DNA from: DATBHZ01 sp036557185
Lineage (GTDB): Bacteria; Actinomycetota; Acidimicrobiia; IMCC26256; JAENVU01
Length of the DNA: 23,771 nt
Reading direction: 5' to 3'
Assembly (NCBI GenBank): GCA_036557185.1
Contig: DATBHZ010000125.1
Coordinates: 1 to 23,771 of the forward strand
Shown: piece by piece, positions 14,319 to 21,884 of the stretch
How positions within the stretch are numbered: position 1 is the first letter of the stretch
Layout of the letters: every line of letters starts with the position of its first letter
Program-made: the position numbers and the translations under genes
Notes under the pieces: model-generated
What the model was told of the DNA's origin: nothing
Database searches by the model: none
What the model saw: only the letters and a program-made list of their open reading frames with translations

Positions 14319-15497
14319 GTGGCCGCGGCACCGCTGTTGCTCGACGAATCGGAGCTCACGGCGTGTGTTGCGTGCGGCCTCTGCCTCCCGCACTGCCCGA
14401 CGTACCGGGTCACCGGTCTGGAGATCGCGTCGCCACGCGGCCGGATCGCGGCCATGCAGGCGGTCCAGCTCGGCGGGCGGGCAATCGATCGAGAGTTCGT
14501 CGCCGCGATGGATGCCTGCGTCCAGTGCCGCGGGTGTGAGACGGCGTGCCCATCGTCCGTGCCGTTCGGCCGGTTGATGGAGGGGGCGAAGACAGCCATC
14601 GCGCCACGGAGATCGTGGCTCCGCCGCGCGGTTGAGCGCGTCGCATTGAGCTGGGTTCTCCCGCGGCACAAGCTGCTCCGCGCGACTACATGGGTGCTCT
14701 ACGCGGCGCAGCGCCTCCGGGTCCTGCCGCGTCGCGCCGGCGTACCGCTGCTCCGAGCACGGGCGCTCCGGCTCCGCCTGCACGGCGCAGCTGCCCCATC
14801 CGCCTGGCTGTTCACCGGCTGCGTGATGGATGCATGGCAGCGCGACGTGCATGCCGACGCGATGCGCGTGATGCAGGCGTGCGGTGCGGCAGTCGGACTC
14901 CCAGGCCGGGGCGGGGACTGCTGCGGCGCGCTGCATGCGCACGCGGGACGTGAGCGCGACGCGCGCGCTCTCGCACGCAATGTCATCGCGTCGATGCCCG
15001 GCGACGCTCCGATCGTCGTCGACAGCGCCGGGTGCGGCGCGGCGATGCGCGAGTACGGAGCGCTGCTCGGGACGCCCGAGGCCCGGGCGTTCTCGGGCCG
15101 GGTCCGTGACTTCGCGGAGTGGGTAGTCCAGCAGGGCGTACCGCCGATGCGACGGTCGGAGCGACTCGTCGTGATCCAGGATCCGTGCCATCTCAGGAAC
15201 GTGCAGCGCGTCGAGCGGCATGTCCGGACGCTCCTCGCGCCGGCATACGAGCTGCGGGAGACGGCCGACGACGGTCTGTGCTGTGGTGCGGGCGGCGCGT
15301 ACTCGGTGACGGAACCCGGCCTCTCTGCCAAGATGCGGGCTCGCAAGGTCGACGCGATCCGGGCGGCAGCGGGTGCCGGCCGCCCGTACGTCGTCGCCTC
15401 GCCGAATCCCGGGTGCGCCATGCACCTCGGCGCTGCCGGTCTGACGACGCGCCACCCGGCCCAGCTCGTTGCCGACGTCCTGGAGGATCCATCGTGA
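14319..15497 (+). CDS. glcF: Glycolate oxidase iron-sulfur subunit
   Basis: The 392-residue subunit carries electrons from the flavins toward the quinone pool. Two N-terminal 4Fe-4S clusters are clear: Cys16, 19, 22 and 26 (in 'CVACGLCLPHC') and Cys67, 70, 73 and 77 (in 'CVQCRGCETAC'). Two CCG domains follow, with Cys-Cys pairs at 201-202 ('GGDCCGALHAH') and 321-322 ('DGLCCGAGGAYS'), each preceded by its own part of the motif ('GCVMDAW', 'DPCHLRNVQ'). Start is GTG 14319, one base after the glcE stop. The stop is overlapped by the GTG of the small downstream gene. Confidence 0.95.
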   Translation: MAAAPLLLDESELTACVACGLCLPHCPTYRVTGLEIASPRGRIAAMQAVQLGGRAIDREFVAAMDACVQCRGCETACPSSVPFGRLMEGAKTAIAPRRSWLRRAVERVALSWVLPRHKLLRATTWVLYAAQRLRVLPRRAGVPLLRARALRLRLHGAAAPSAWLFTGCVMDAWQRDVHADAMRVMQACGAAVGLPGRGGDCCGALHAHAGRERDARALARNVIASMPGDAPIVVDSAGCGAAMREYGALLGTPEARAFSGRVRDFAEWVVQQGVPPMRRSERLVVIQDPCHLRNVQRVERHVRTLLAPAYELRETADDGLCCGAGGAYSVTEPGLSAKMRARKVDAIRAAAGAGRPYVVASPNPGCAMHLGAAGLTTRHPAQLVADVLEDPS

Positions 15498-15691
15498 GTG
15501 ACCTCGAGCAGATCGCCGACCGGCTCCGCTCGATCGAGGAAGAGCTGCGTGACGCCGCATACGAGAGCTTGCGCGAAGCCTCGAACGGCGACGAGCAGGC
15601 TGCAGCCGACGAGAAGCGCCTGCTCCAGGCGCGCCGGGCGATTGCCCGCGCGATCGGAGCGCTCAGTCCGGAGACAGTCGAGGAGCTCTGA
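15494..15691 (+). CDS. Small helical protein coupled to glcF
   Basis: This 65-residue protein (GTG 15494) is almost wholly alpha-helical and charged: 'LEQIADRLRSIEEELRDAAY' and 'EKRLLQARRAIARAIGAL', separated by a short Asn/Gly turn. That suggests a two-helix hairpin or coiled coil. It has a strong GGAGG Shine-Dalgarno (15482-15486) and its start overlaps the glcF stop (GTGA), so it is made with the glycolate oxidase subunits. It has no Cys, signal or membrane segment. I recognise no family; a helper, assembly or regulatory role for GlcDEF is only suggested by position. Confidence 0.75.
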   Translation: MSDLEQIADRLRSIEEELRDAAYESLREASNGDEQAAADEKRLLQARRAIARAIGALSPETVEEL

Positions 15692-15695
15692 TCGA

Positions 15696-15706
15696 CTCGT
15701 TCAGAG
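15696..15706 (+). repeat. 11-base direct repeat, left copy (CTCGTTCAGAG)
   Basis: The identical 11 bases occur at 17402-17412 in the same orientation, one copy on each side of the lower-GC hydrolase gene and its promoter. It could be a target-site or recombination footprint, or chance. Confidence 0.4.
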
Positions 15707-15735
15707 AGCCGTGAGACTGCACGGGGTGACGGCTC
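15706..15735. terminator. Possible bidirectional terminator hairpin
   Basis: GAGCCGT (15706-15712) pairs with ACGGCTC (15729-15735), a 7-bp stem with a 16-base loop. A nested CCGTG/CACGG stem lies at 15709-15713 and 15720-15724. It sits in the 42-base gap between two convergent stops. No T-run follows on either strand, so it is not a classical intrinsic terminator. Confidence 0.3.
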
Positions 15736-17296
15736 ACTTGAAGAGCGCGCGGTTGGCTTCGGCTTCGGCGATGAGCTCGTCGGCGTCCGTGCGGAGCAGG
15801 AAGCCCGCGGTGACTGCCTTGTTGGCGGACTTGCGGAACCGAGCGACGTAGTTGTCCGCGTTTCCGTAGAGCTGGACGAGCTTGGCGTGGTCGAAGGGCG
15901 TCGTTCGGCCGAAGAGGAGGCACGTGCCTTCGGCAGTCTTTGCAACGTCCGCGCCCGTCGTCCCGGCGGGCGGTTCACCCGTCAGCGTGGCGGTGGGCAC
16001 GTCGAGCATCGGATTGCGGACGCCGCCCAGCGCATTGCCGTTCGAGTCGCGCGCGATCGACACTCCATTGCCCGCCCGAACGATGTGGAGGCGCGTCGCG
16101 GTGGGTGGCGGATCGCCGCCTCCTGCCCATTGGACGAAGTGGCGCAGGCCGGCCTGGATCACCTCGTGTTGCGGGCCGGTGTTGATCGGCGTGGTGCAAC
16201 CGAGGAAGGAGCCGACACTCGGGTCGCGTGGCCCGCCGATGACGGCGCGTATCAGATGCGCGTCGGCGTGCGAGGTGCCGGCCACCTCCCAAGTGTGGAC
16301 GGTCTTGGTATCGGGCTGCAGTGCCTGCGAGTAGCCGAGCAGCGTGAGGTCGGTCTCGGTTTCGAACATGAAGACCGGCACGGCGAGGTCCGTGCGTATC
16401 AGCAGGTGTTGTGTCGCTTGCTGTTGTGCGCTCGCAGCAGTGAATTTGCCGTCGAGAGGCGCCCCACCGTTGCCGCGGCTGTGAATCAGGAAACCGTCGT
16501 AGACGGGATCGACGGGATGCACCGCGTCGACGTAAGTGGTGAGGAATGCAGCCGACTGCGACTCTCCTACCCCGAGCACCTTCTTTGGCTTCAGCCCGCC
16601 GAGCAGCGTTGCTGAAGACTTCTTGGCGGCCTGACCGACCTGGCTGAAGATGTCGTACGAGTAGGCGTCGCCCGGGTGGACGAGGCTGCCGTAACGCACG
16701 GGATCGATGTGCTTCAGTCCATTCTTCGACACGCTGATGCCGAGCTTCGCCGCATTCTGTGTATTGGTGTTGAGCAGGGTGCCTCCGCCCTCGACGCCTT
16801 GCGCCTGCGCGCTCACGCCGATGTAGACGTCACCTTCGCGGCCAATCTGCTGAGAGAGATACGCCCAATCCGGGCTGGCTTCGATGGCGCTCACGTTGAA
16901 CCATTCGACCAGCACCGTGCCGCTGAACTTCGATGCCGGGGGCTGCCGCACGATGACGCGAGTGCGGTAGTTCGCCTTCGTCCCCGGCGTCACCGTCCAA
17001 AAGCCGCTGTCCGGCGTCTTGTCCGCGGTGAAGCTCGTCGCGGTGCCACCGATGAAGAACTCGTGCTCGCTGTAACCCGGTGGCAGGGGCGGCGAGGGCT
17101 GCGGTCGATTGACCCCCTTGCCCTCCGCAGCCGGACGAGAGACCTCAGGTGACGGCACCGTGTAGCCCGTCGTCTGCGGCGAAGACGTCGAGCCGCCCTT
17201 CGACGCGGCGTGGCCGCCACTCGACGAGCAGCCGGCCACGACCAGCACACCGAGCACGACCGCAAGCCACCAACCCCAACGCCCCAACCGAACCAT
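15734..17296 (-). CDS. Secreted lipoprotein alpha/beta hydrolase (Abhydrolase_10-like)
   Basis: The 520-residue protein starts at ATG 17294-17296. Its signal ends in the lipobox 'VVAGC' (Cys23), followed by a Ser/Thr/Pro linker to about residue 75. The body matches the PF20091-type alpha/beta-hydrolase domain: 'RTRVIVRQPP', 'GTVLVEWFNVSAIEASPDWA' (127-146), and 'VYIGVSAQAQGV'. The nucleophile elbow 'GVGESQSAAF' has Ser246 in a GxSxS form instead of GxSxG, and 'AGTSHADAHL' supplies a candidate catalytic His. Substrate is unknown; ester or amide cleavage outside the membrane is inferred. Hand counts of two 60-base stretches give 63% GC, against 72-78% in samples from glcF and the LOG gene, which together with flanking repeats suggests a later arrival. 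Confidence 0.9.
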   Translation of the reverse strand: MVRLGRWGWWLAVVLGVLVVAGCSSSGGHAASKGGSTSSPQTTGYTVPSPEVSRPAAEGKGVNRPQPSPPLPPGYSEHEFFIGGTATSFTADKTPDSGFWTVTPGTKANYRTRVIVRQPPASKFSGTVLVEWFNVSAIEASPDWAYLSQQIGREGDVYIGVSAQAQGVEGGGTLLNTNTQNAAKLGISVSKNGLKHIDPVRYGSLVHPGDAYSYDIFSQVGQAAKKSSATLLGGLKPKKVLGVGESQSAAFLTTYVDAVHPVDPVYDGFLIHSRGNGGAPLDGKFTAASAQQQATQHLLIRTDLAVPVFMFETETDLTLLGYSQALQPDTKTVHTWEVAGTSHADAHLIRAVIGGPRDPSVGSFLGCTTPINTGPQHEVIQAGLRHFVQWAGGGDPPPTATRLHIVRAGNGVSIARDSNGNALGGVRNPMLDVPTATLTGEPPAGTTGADVAKTAEGTCLLFGRTTPFDHAKLVQLYGNADNYVARFRKSANKAVTAGFLLRTDADELIAEAEANRALFK

Positions 17297-17317
17297 GAGC
17301 GAGATCCTGCTCCCGTA

Positions 17318-17329
17318 CCGACCGGTCGG
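17318..17329. promoter_or_regulatory. Palindrome CCGACCGGTCGG, possible operator of the hydrolase gene
   Basis: This perfect 12-base palindrome covers the transcription start expected from the -35/-10 pair upstream. The hydrolase ATG lies about 20 bases further on, after GGAGCAGG. Its position suits a repressor site; no regulator is encoded nearby. Confidence 0.4.
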
Positions 17330-17334
17330 GCGGC

Positions 17335-17364
17335 ACTCTTCACCCGTCATTCGGAGGGTGTCAA
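17335..17364 (-). promoter_or_regulatory. Sigma-70-like promoter of the hydrolase gene
   Basis: On the minus strand a consensus -35 TTGACA (17359-17364) is followed after 18 bases by AAGAGT (17335-17340). This would give a leader of about 30 bases with a purine-rich ribosome binding site. No other gene in the window that I checked has such a -35. Confidence 0.5.
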
Positions 17365-17368
17365 GCGT

Positions 17369-18430
17369 TCAGCTGGTCAGAGGCCTCCGTGCTCTGAACG
17401 GCTCGTTCAGAGCGTCCACGAACTCGCGGAGGCCGGCCCAGTCGGCGCGGTTGAAGCGGAACCGGAGCCTCGGAAGATCGATCTGGTCGTTGTCGGCAAG
17501 CTCCGATTCGGTCGTGGGGCTCCGGGCGATCGTGCCCTGCTCGAGGAAGCCCGCAAAGCGTGCGTTGAGCGACCGGAGGTGCTCGTCGGTGATCTCGTGG
17601 CGCATCCTGACGACGAGGTCGTGTCCGACGAACCGGATCGAGTGGTAGTTGGCGTAGAAGCCGACCACCTCGTCGATCGCCTCGTCGATGCTGTCGGTGA
17701 CCTTCACGAGGCACAGATCGTGCGGTGACACGTAGCCGCGTGCGGCGAGCTCGACCTCCACAAAATCGCGCCAGCGCTGCCAGTAGGTGCCCGACGGCGT
17801 GTCGAGGAGCACGACGGGCGCGGGAGGCGCCTTGCCGGTCTGGAGGAGCGTGAGCGTCTCGAGGGCCTCGTCGAGCGTTCCGAACCCGCCGGGGAGGAGC
17901 ACGAACGCGCTCGACTCCTTGACGAACGTCAGCTTGCGCGTGAAGAAGTACCGGAAGTTGACGAGCTTCACGTCGTTGCCGAAGAGGCTGGCTGGAACGG
18001 TCTCGAACGGAAGGCGGATGCTGACGCCGAACGCATGGTCGAGCCCGGCGCCCTCGACGCCCGCGGTCATGATGCCCGGACCCGCGCCCGTGATCACCAT
18101 CCAACCGTTGCTCGCGAGCGCGGCGGCGAAGTTGCGCGCCTGGTCGTAGAGCGGATCGTCGGGAAGCGTGCGCGCCGACCCGAAGATGGCTGCCTTGCGG
18201 ATGCGCCGGTACGGCGCGAACACGGCGAAGGCGTAGCGCATCTCCTTGACGGCCGAGTTGAGGATCTTGAGGTCACCTCGGTCGGCGCCCTCGCGGGCCA
18301 GCTTCATCGCGGTGGTGACCATCTCGAAGATGAGCGACGCGTCGTGTTGCGGACCGGCGAGCTCGACGAGCTCGGCGATCGCGACATCGAGGTCCGGCTT
18401 CCCGGTGCGGTAACGAGGAAGGTCGTCCAT
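17369..18430 (-). CDS. LOG-family nucleotide phosphoribohydrolase-like protein (TIGR00730)
   Basis: The 353-residue protein has a LOG/lysine-decarboxylase-like Rossmann core: 'AAIFGSART' (about 80-88), 'VITGAGPGIMTAGVEGA' (112-128), and the diagnostic 'PGGFGTLDE' (180-188). Characterised LOG enzymes hydrolyse nucleoside 5'-monophosphates (AMP or cytokinin nucleotides) to base and ribose-5-phosphate. It is longer than plant-type LOGs (about 200 residues), with an N-terminal helical part of 75 residues and a C-terminal region of about 100, so its substrate may differ. It is third in the minus-strand operon, 22 bases after the kinase-like gene. No clear Shine-Dalgarno precedes the ATG. Confidence 0.92.
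   Translation of the reverse strand: MDDLPRYRTGKPDLDVAIAELVELAGPQHDASLIFEMVTTAMKLAREGADRGDLKILNSAVKEMRYAFAVFAPYRRIRKAAIFGSARTLPDDPLYDQARNFAAALASNGWMVITGAGPGIMTAGVEGAGLDHAFGVSIRLPFETVPASLFGNDVKLVNFRYFFTRKLTFVKESSAFVLLPGGFGTLDEALETLTLLQTGKAPPAPVVLLDTPSGTYWQRWRDFVEVELAARGYVSPHDLCLVKVTDSIDEAIDEVVGFYANYHSIRFVGHDLVVRMRHEITDEHLRSLNARFAGFLEQGTIARSPTTESELADNDQIDLPRLRFRFNRADWAGLREFVDALNEPFRARRPLTS
17391..17413. repeat. Perfect 10-bp inverted repeat, 3-base loop
   Basis: GCTCTGAACG (17391-17400), loop GCT, CGTTCAGAGC (17404-17413). It lies in the last codons of the LOG-family gene and contains the right copy of the 11-base direct repeat. A stem this stable could act in termination, but there is no T-run. 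Confidence 0.55.
17402..17412 (+). repeat. 11-base direct repeat, right copy (CTCGTTCAGAG)
   Basis: It is identical to 15696-15706. This copy lies within the coding end of the LOG-family gene, so if it marks an insertion, the LOG 3' end supplied or was remade by the repeat. Confidence 0.4.
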
Positions 18431-18452
18431 CAGCAGTCGATCGAGGTGTGCT

Positions 18453-19463
18453 TCACCGGGTCACGCGCGACGCTCCGGCGAGGATCGGCGCCGCGAGCTC
18501 GACGAGCGAGGCCTCGGGGCGGGCACCGAGGTGCGAGATGATCTCGGCGGCCGCGAGCGAGCCGAGGCGCCCCGCGGTCTCGAGGTCGTACCCCTCTGTG
18601 ATGCCGTACAACAGGCCCGCCGCATAGAGATCGCCGGCGCCTGTGGTGTCGATCAGCTTGCCGCCCGGGATCGGGTGCGCATCGATCTCGCGCTGAGCAT
18701 CCGACGTGAGCAGCACCGATCCGAGCTCACTCCGCGTGAGCGCGGCGAGCCAGCAGTGATCGCGAACGCGCGTGACCGCCGCGTCGAAGTCGTCGACCTG
18801 GTACAGCGAGCAGATCTCCGCTTCGTTGGCGAAGAGGATGTCGACGTGTCCGGCCACGAGATCGAGGAACGTGTCGCGGTGCCGGTCGACCACGAAGCTG
18901 TCGGAGAGCGTGAGGGCGACCTTGCGTCCGTTCGCATGCGCGATCTCCGCCGCGCGGCGGAACGCCTCCTGCGCGCTCGGCGAATCCCACAGGTATCCCT
19001 CGAGGTAGGTCACCTGCGCATCCGCAACGAGAGCCTCGTCGACGTCGTCGGCGGCGAGATCCGATGATGCCCCGAGGTAGGTGTTGAGTGTCCTCTCGCC
19101 GTCTGGCGTCACAACGATCAGGCAGCGGCCGGTGGGTTCCCCCTCCCGGACGGTCTCACCGTGGAACTCCACTCCGGCTGCGCGTAGATCGTGCGCGTAG
19201 ACGTCGCCCAGCTGATCGTCGAACACGCGCCCGATGAACGCCGCGGCTCCGCCGAAGGACGCGACCCCCACCACCGTGTTCGCCGCCGACCCGCCCGAGA
19301 TCTCGATCGCGGGCCCCATCGCCGCGTAGAGCGCCTCGGCGCGCTCCGATTCGATCAACGCCATGGCCCCTTTGACCATCGCGTGATCGTCGAGGAAGCC
19401 CTCGCTCTCGTGGCTCAGGACATCGACCAGGGCGTTGCCGAGCGCGACGACCCCCGCGCTCAC
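18453..19463 (-). CDS. PfkB-family kinase, adenosine-kinase-like
   Basis: The 336-residue sugar/nucleoside kinase shows the PfkB signatures 'SGGSAANTVVGVASFGG' (56-72) and 'DTTGAGDLYAAGLLYG' (272-287), whose final Asp (278) is the catalytic base. 'LGNALVDVLS' at the N-terminus and the lid segment around 80-120 match bacterial proteins annotated as adenosine kinase, which phosphorylate adenosine or a related nucleoside with ATP. Substrate is not certain. Start is GTG 19461-19463, overlapping the fbiC stop (GTGA), so it is translationally coupled to fbiC. The LOG-family gene follows, forming an fbiC-kinase-LOG unit. Confidence 0.93.
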   Translation of the reverse strand: MSAGVVALGNALVDVLSHESEGFLDDHAMVKGAMALIESERAEALYAAMGPAIEISGGSAANTVVGVASFGGAAAFIGRVFDDQLGDVYAHDLRAAGVEFHGETVREGEPTGRCLIVVTPDGERTLNTYLGASSDLAADDVDEALVADAQVTYLEGYLWDSPSAQEAFRRAAEIAHANGRKVALTLSDSFVVDRHRDTFLDLVAGHVDILFANEAEICSLYQVDDFDAAVTRVRDHCWLAALTRSELGSVLLTSDAQREIDAHPIPGGKLIDTTGAGDLYAAGLLYGITEGYDLETAGRLGSLAAAEIISHLGARPEASLVELAAPILAGASRVTR

Positions 19464-21826
19464 TTGCCGACGACCACCGGCATAGGCACAGGCACCGCGT
19501 CGCCCGGGTCTGCGACGGGCCGCAGCCGGCGGCCGGCGGTTCGAATCCGGCCGTACAGCGTCGTGCGTTGCTCGAGACGCCTCCCGAGCGGCTCGGTGAT
19601 CGCGCGGAACTCCACCTCGTCGGCCTCCTGACCGTGGCTCGCACCCGCAGCTCGGGAGATGTTCTCGTCCATGAGCGTCCCACCGAGATCATTGCAACCC
19701 GCGCGCAATGCCTGCTGCGCACCTGTGATCCCGGCCTTCACCCATGAGACCTGGATGTTGTCGATCGCGCCGCGGTAGGCGATGCGACCGACAGCGTGGA
19801 GCAGCAGCACCTCCCGGAAGGTCGGCCCCTTGCGTGCCTTCTTCTGCAGGAACAGCGGCGTAGCCATGTGCACGAATGGCAACGGGACGAACTCGGTGAA
19901 GCCGCCCGTCTCGCGCTGCAGGGCACGAGTGCGCGTGATGTGCCGCGCGACATGGATCGGCCGCTCGACGTGCCCGAACATGATCGTCACGTTGGAGAGC
20001 AGGCCCACCGAATGGGCGACGCGGTGCGCTTCGAGCCACTCCTGCGTGTCGACCTTGTCGGGGCAGATGACGGCTCGGACCTCGTCGTCGAGGATCTCCG
20101 CCGCCGTGCCCGGGAGCGTGGACAGCCCCGCCTCCTTGGCGAGCAGCAGGTAGTCGCGCAGCGGCATGCCCAGCCGTCGTGCACCCTCGGTGACCTCCAG
20201 CGCCGTGAAGCCGTGGATGTGGATGTCCGGCGCCACCTCCTTCACGGCGCGGATGACGTCGAGGTAGTACCCGCCGTCGAAATCGGGGTGGATGCCACCC
20301 TGCAGGCAGACCTCGGTGGCTCCGTGCGCCACCGCCTCGACCACACGGCGTTGAATCTCCTCCATGTCGAGGAGGTAGGGGGCGCCGCGCAGGTTGAGCG
20401 ACAACGGCCCCTTCGAGAACGCGCAGAACCGGCACCTGAACGTGCACACGTTCGTGTAGTTGATGTTGCGGTTGCGCACGAACGTCACCACGTCGCCGAC
20501 GGCATCCGCGCGGAGCTGGTCGGCAACGGCCGCGACCCTTCGTACCTCCGGACCGCGCGCTTCGAGCAAGGTGACGATCTCGTCGACCTCCACGCTTTCG
20601 CCGGCGAGCACGCCGTCGAGGATCTCACCCACGCGTCCGCCGGCGCGCGCCGGCGCGCCACCGATCGCTCCGAGAACGTCGGGTGGCGCGGAGCTGCCTC
20701 CGCTCGCCCAACGGTCGTCGCGCGCCAGGCCCTCGAGGTCGGACGCGCACTGGACCGCGAACCGAACGTCGGGATGGAGCCAGTCGTCCGCGCCCCGCAC
20801 GTATTCGGGGTAGACGGTCAGGCGCGGAGCGAGCGCCTTTCCGGCGGCCTCGGTGGCGGCCGAGAGCGATGCGAGTGCCGGCCAGGGACGCTCCGGGTTC
20901 ACGTGATCCGGTGTCAGCGGCGAGACACCGCCCCAGTCGTCGATTCCGGCGTCGACGAGCAGTTGGAGGCCCTCGGGGTCGGTGAGGTTCGGTGGAGCTT
21001 GCACGTGCATGGCGCCACCGAGCACGAGCCGGGCCTGGGCGACGGTCCGGATCATCTCCTCGGGATCGCAGGCGGGCGCGTCGTGCATCTTCGTGCCGGG
21101 CTTCGGCAGGAAGTTCTGCACGATCACCTCCTGCACATGGCCGTGGCGCGTGTGCGCGTCCCGGATCGCGAGCAGTGTCTGCAAGCGCTCCGCTGCGGTC
21201 TCTCCGATGCCGACGAGGACGCCGGTGGTGAAGGGCACCTTGGCGCGTCCGGCTGCTTCGAGCGTTGCGAGCCTCCGGGCGGCGGTCTTGTCCGGGGCCC
21301 CGTAGTGCGGCCCGCCGGGCTCGTGCAGCCGGTCCGCGAGCACCTCGACCATCATCCCTTGTGACGGGCTCACCGCCCGCAGACGCTCGAGCTCGTGGCG
21401 GGCGAGCGCGCCCGCATTGGCGTGGGGGAGAAGACCGGTCTCGTCGAGCACGGTGCGGCACGCGTCCACGAGGTAGTCCACCGTGGAGAGATATCCGTGC
21501 GCGGCCAGCCAATCGGCAGCCGCGGGATAGCGCTCTTCGGGCGCTTCCCCGAGCGTGAAGAGCGCCTCGTGACAACCGAGGGCGGCACCGGCGCGCGCGA
21601 CGGCGAGGACGTCTTCGATCGGGAGGTACGGGTGCTCCAGGCGTGCCGGCGGCTTCGCGAAGGTGCAGTACCCGCAGCGATCGCGGCAGAGCATCGTGAG
21701 CGGGATGAAGACCTTCGGCGAGAAGGTCATGCGGGTGCCGTGATGTGCGTCACGGAGGGCGCCCGCCTCGCTCACGAGCTCGGCCGTGTCGGCGTGAAGG
21801 AGCTCTTCGAGGTCGCCCGGGCCCAC
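19460..21826 (-). CDS. fbiC: FO synthase, fused CofG-CofH (F420 biosynthesis)
   Basis: This 788-residue protein joins two radical-SAM domains and makes 7,8-didemethyl-8-hydroxy-5-deazariboflavin (FO) from tyrosine and 5-amino-6-ribitylamino-uracil. The N-terminal CofG-like half has its 4Fe-4S site CRDRCGYC (Cys47, 51, 54). The CofH-like half has CTFRCRFC (Cys461, 465, 468) after 'RNRNINYTNV'. The interdomain linker (about 385-425) is Gly/Ala/Arg-rich. Fusion is the actinobacterial form; archaea use separate proteins. It is somewhat shorter than mycobacterial FbiC (about 850) at the N-terminus. Start GTG 21824-21826 has TAGGCT exactly 6 bases upstream. It leads the operon with the kinase and LOG genes. 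No fbiA, fbiB or fbiD lies in the window. Confidence 0.96.
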   Translation of the reverse strand: MGPGDLEELLHADTAELVSEAGALRDAHHGTRMTFSPKVFIPLTMLCRDRCGYCTFAKPPARLEHPYLPIEDVLAVARAGAALGCHEALFTLGEAPEERYPAAADWLAAHGYLSTVDYLVDACRTVLDETGLLPHANAGALARHELERLRAVSPSQGMMVEVLADRLHEPGGPHYGAPDKTAARRLATLEAAGRAKVPFTTGVLVGIGETAAERLQTLLAIRDAHTRHGHVQEVIVQNFLPKPGTKMHDAPACDPEEMIRTVAQARLVLGGAMHVQAPPNLTDPEGLQLLVDAGIDDWGGVSPLTPDHVNPERPWPALASLSAATEAAGKALAPRLTVYPEYVRGADDWLHPDVRFAVQCASDLEGLARDDRWASGGSSAPPDVLGAIGGAPARAGGRVGEILDGVLAGESVEVDEIVTLLEARGPEVRRVAAVADQLRADAVGDVVTFVRNRNINYTNVCTFRCRFCAFSKGPLSLNLRGAPYLLDMEEIQRRVVEAVAHGATEVCLQGGIHPDFDGGYYLDVIRAVKEVAPDIHIHGFTALEVTEGARRLGMPLRDYLLLAKEAGLSTLPGTAAEILDDEVRAVICPDKVDTQEWLEAHRVAHSVGLLSNVTIMFGHVERPIHVARHITRTRALQRETGGFTEFVPLPFVHMATPLFLQKKARKGPTFREVLLLHAVGRIAYRGAIDNIQVSWVKAGITGAQQALRAGCNDLGGTLMDENISRAAGASHGQEADEVEFRAITEPLGRRLEQRTTLYGRIRTAGRRLRPVADPGDAVPVPMPVVVGK

Positions 21827-21832
21827 GGCCGC

Positions 21833-21838
21833 AGCCTA
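21833..21838 (-). promoter_or_regulatory. -10 box TAGGCT of fbiC, probable leaderless start
   Basis: On the minus strand TAGGCT lies 6 bases before GTG 21826, with no room for a leader. It supports the GTG as the true start of this rather short FbiC. Confidence 0.55.
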
Positions 21839-21866
21839 TGCGCCAAATTCGCGGCCGCACGACAAG

Positions 21867-21872
21867 TAGATT
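21867..21872 (+). promoter_or_regulatory. -10 box TAGATT of the ACAD-fold gene
   Basis: TAGATT lies 12 bases before ATG 21885, giving a predicted leader of about 6 bases or none. It is back to back with the fbiC promoter in a 58-base intergenic region. Confidence 0.45.
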
Positions 21873-21884
21873 GCCCTCGCTCAT

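Noticed and set aside
13061..14671. Long open frame of 536 codons on the minus strand, antisense to glcD-glcE-glcF
   Set aside because: It spans three clearly coding genes on the other strand and lacks any domain signature.
20639..20654. Perfect 16-base palindrome GCCGGCGCGCGCCGGC inside fbiC
   Set aside because: It lies in the Gly/Ala/Arg-rich linker between the two radical-SAM domains, where GC-only codons make such palindromes likely. I see no regulatory context.
19796..21364. Long open frame of 522 codons on the plus strand, antisense to fbiC
   Set aside because: Its composition is that of a shadow frame (rich in Arg, His and Ala with no recognisable domain), and the minus strand carries the unmistakable FbiC motifs. 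GC-rich DNA makes such frames common.
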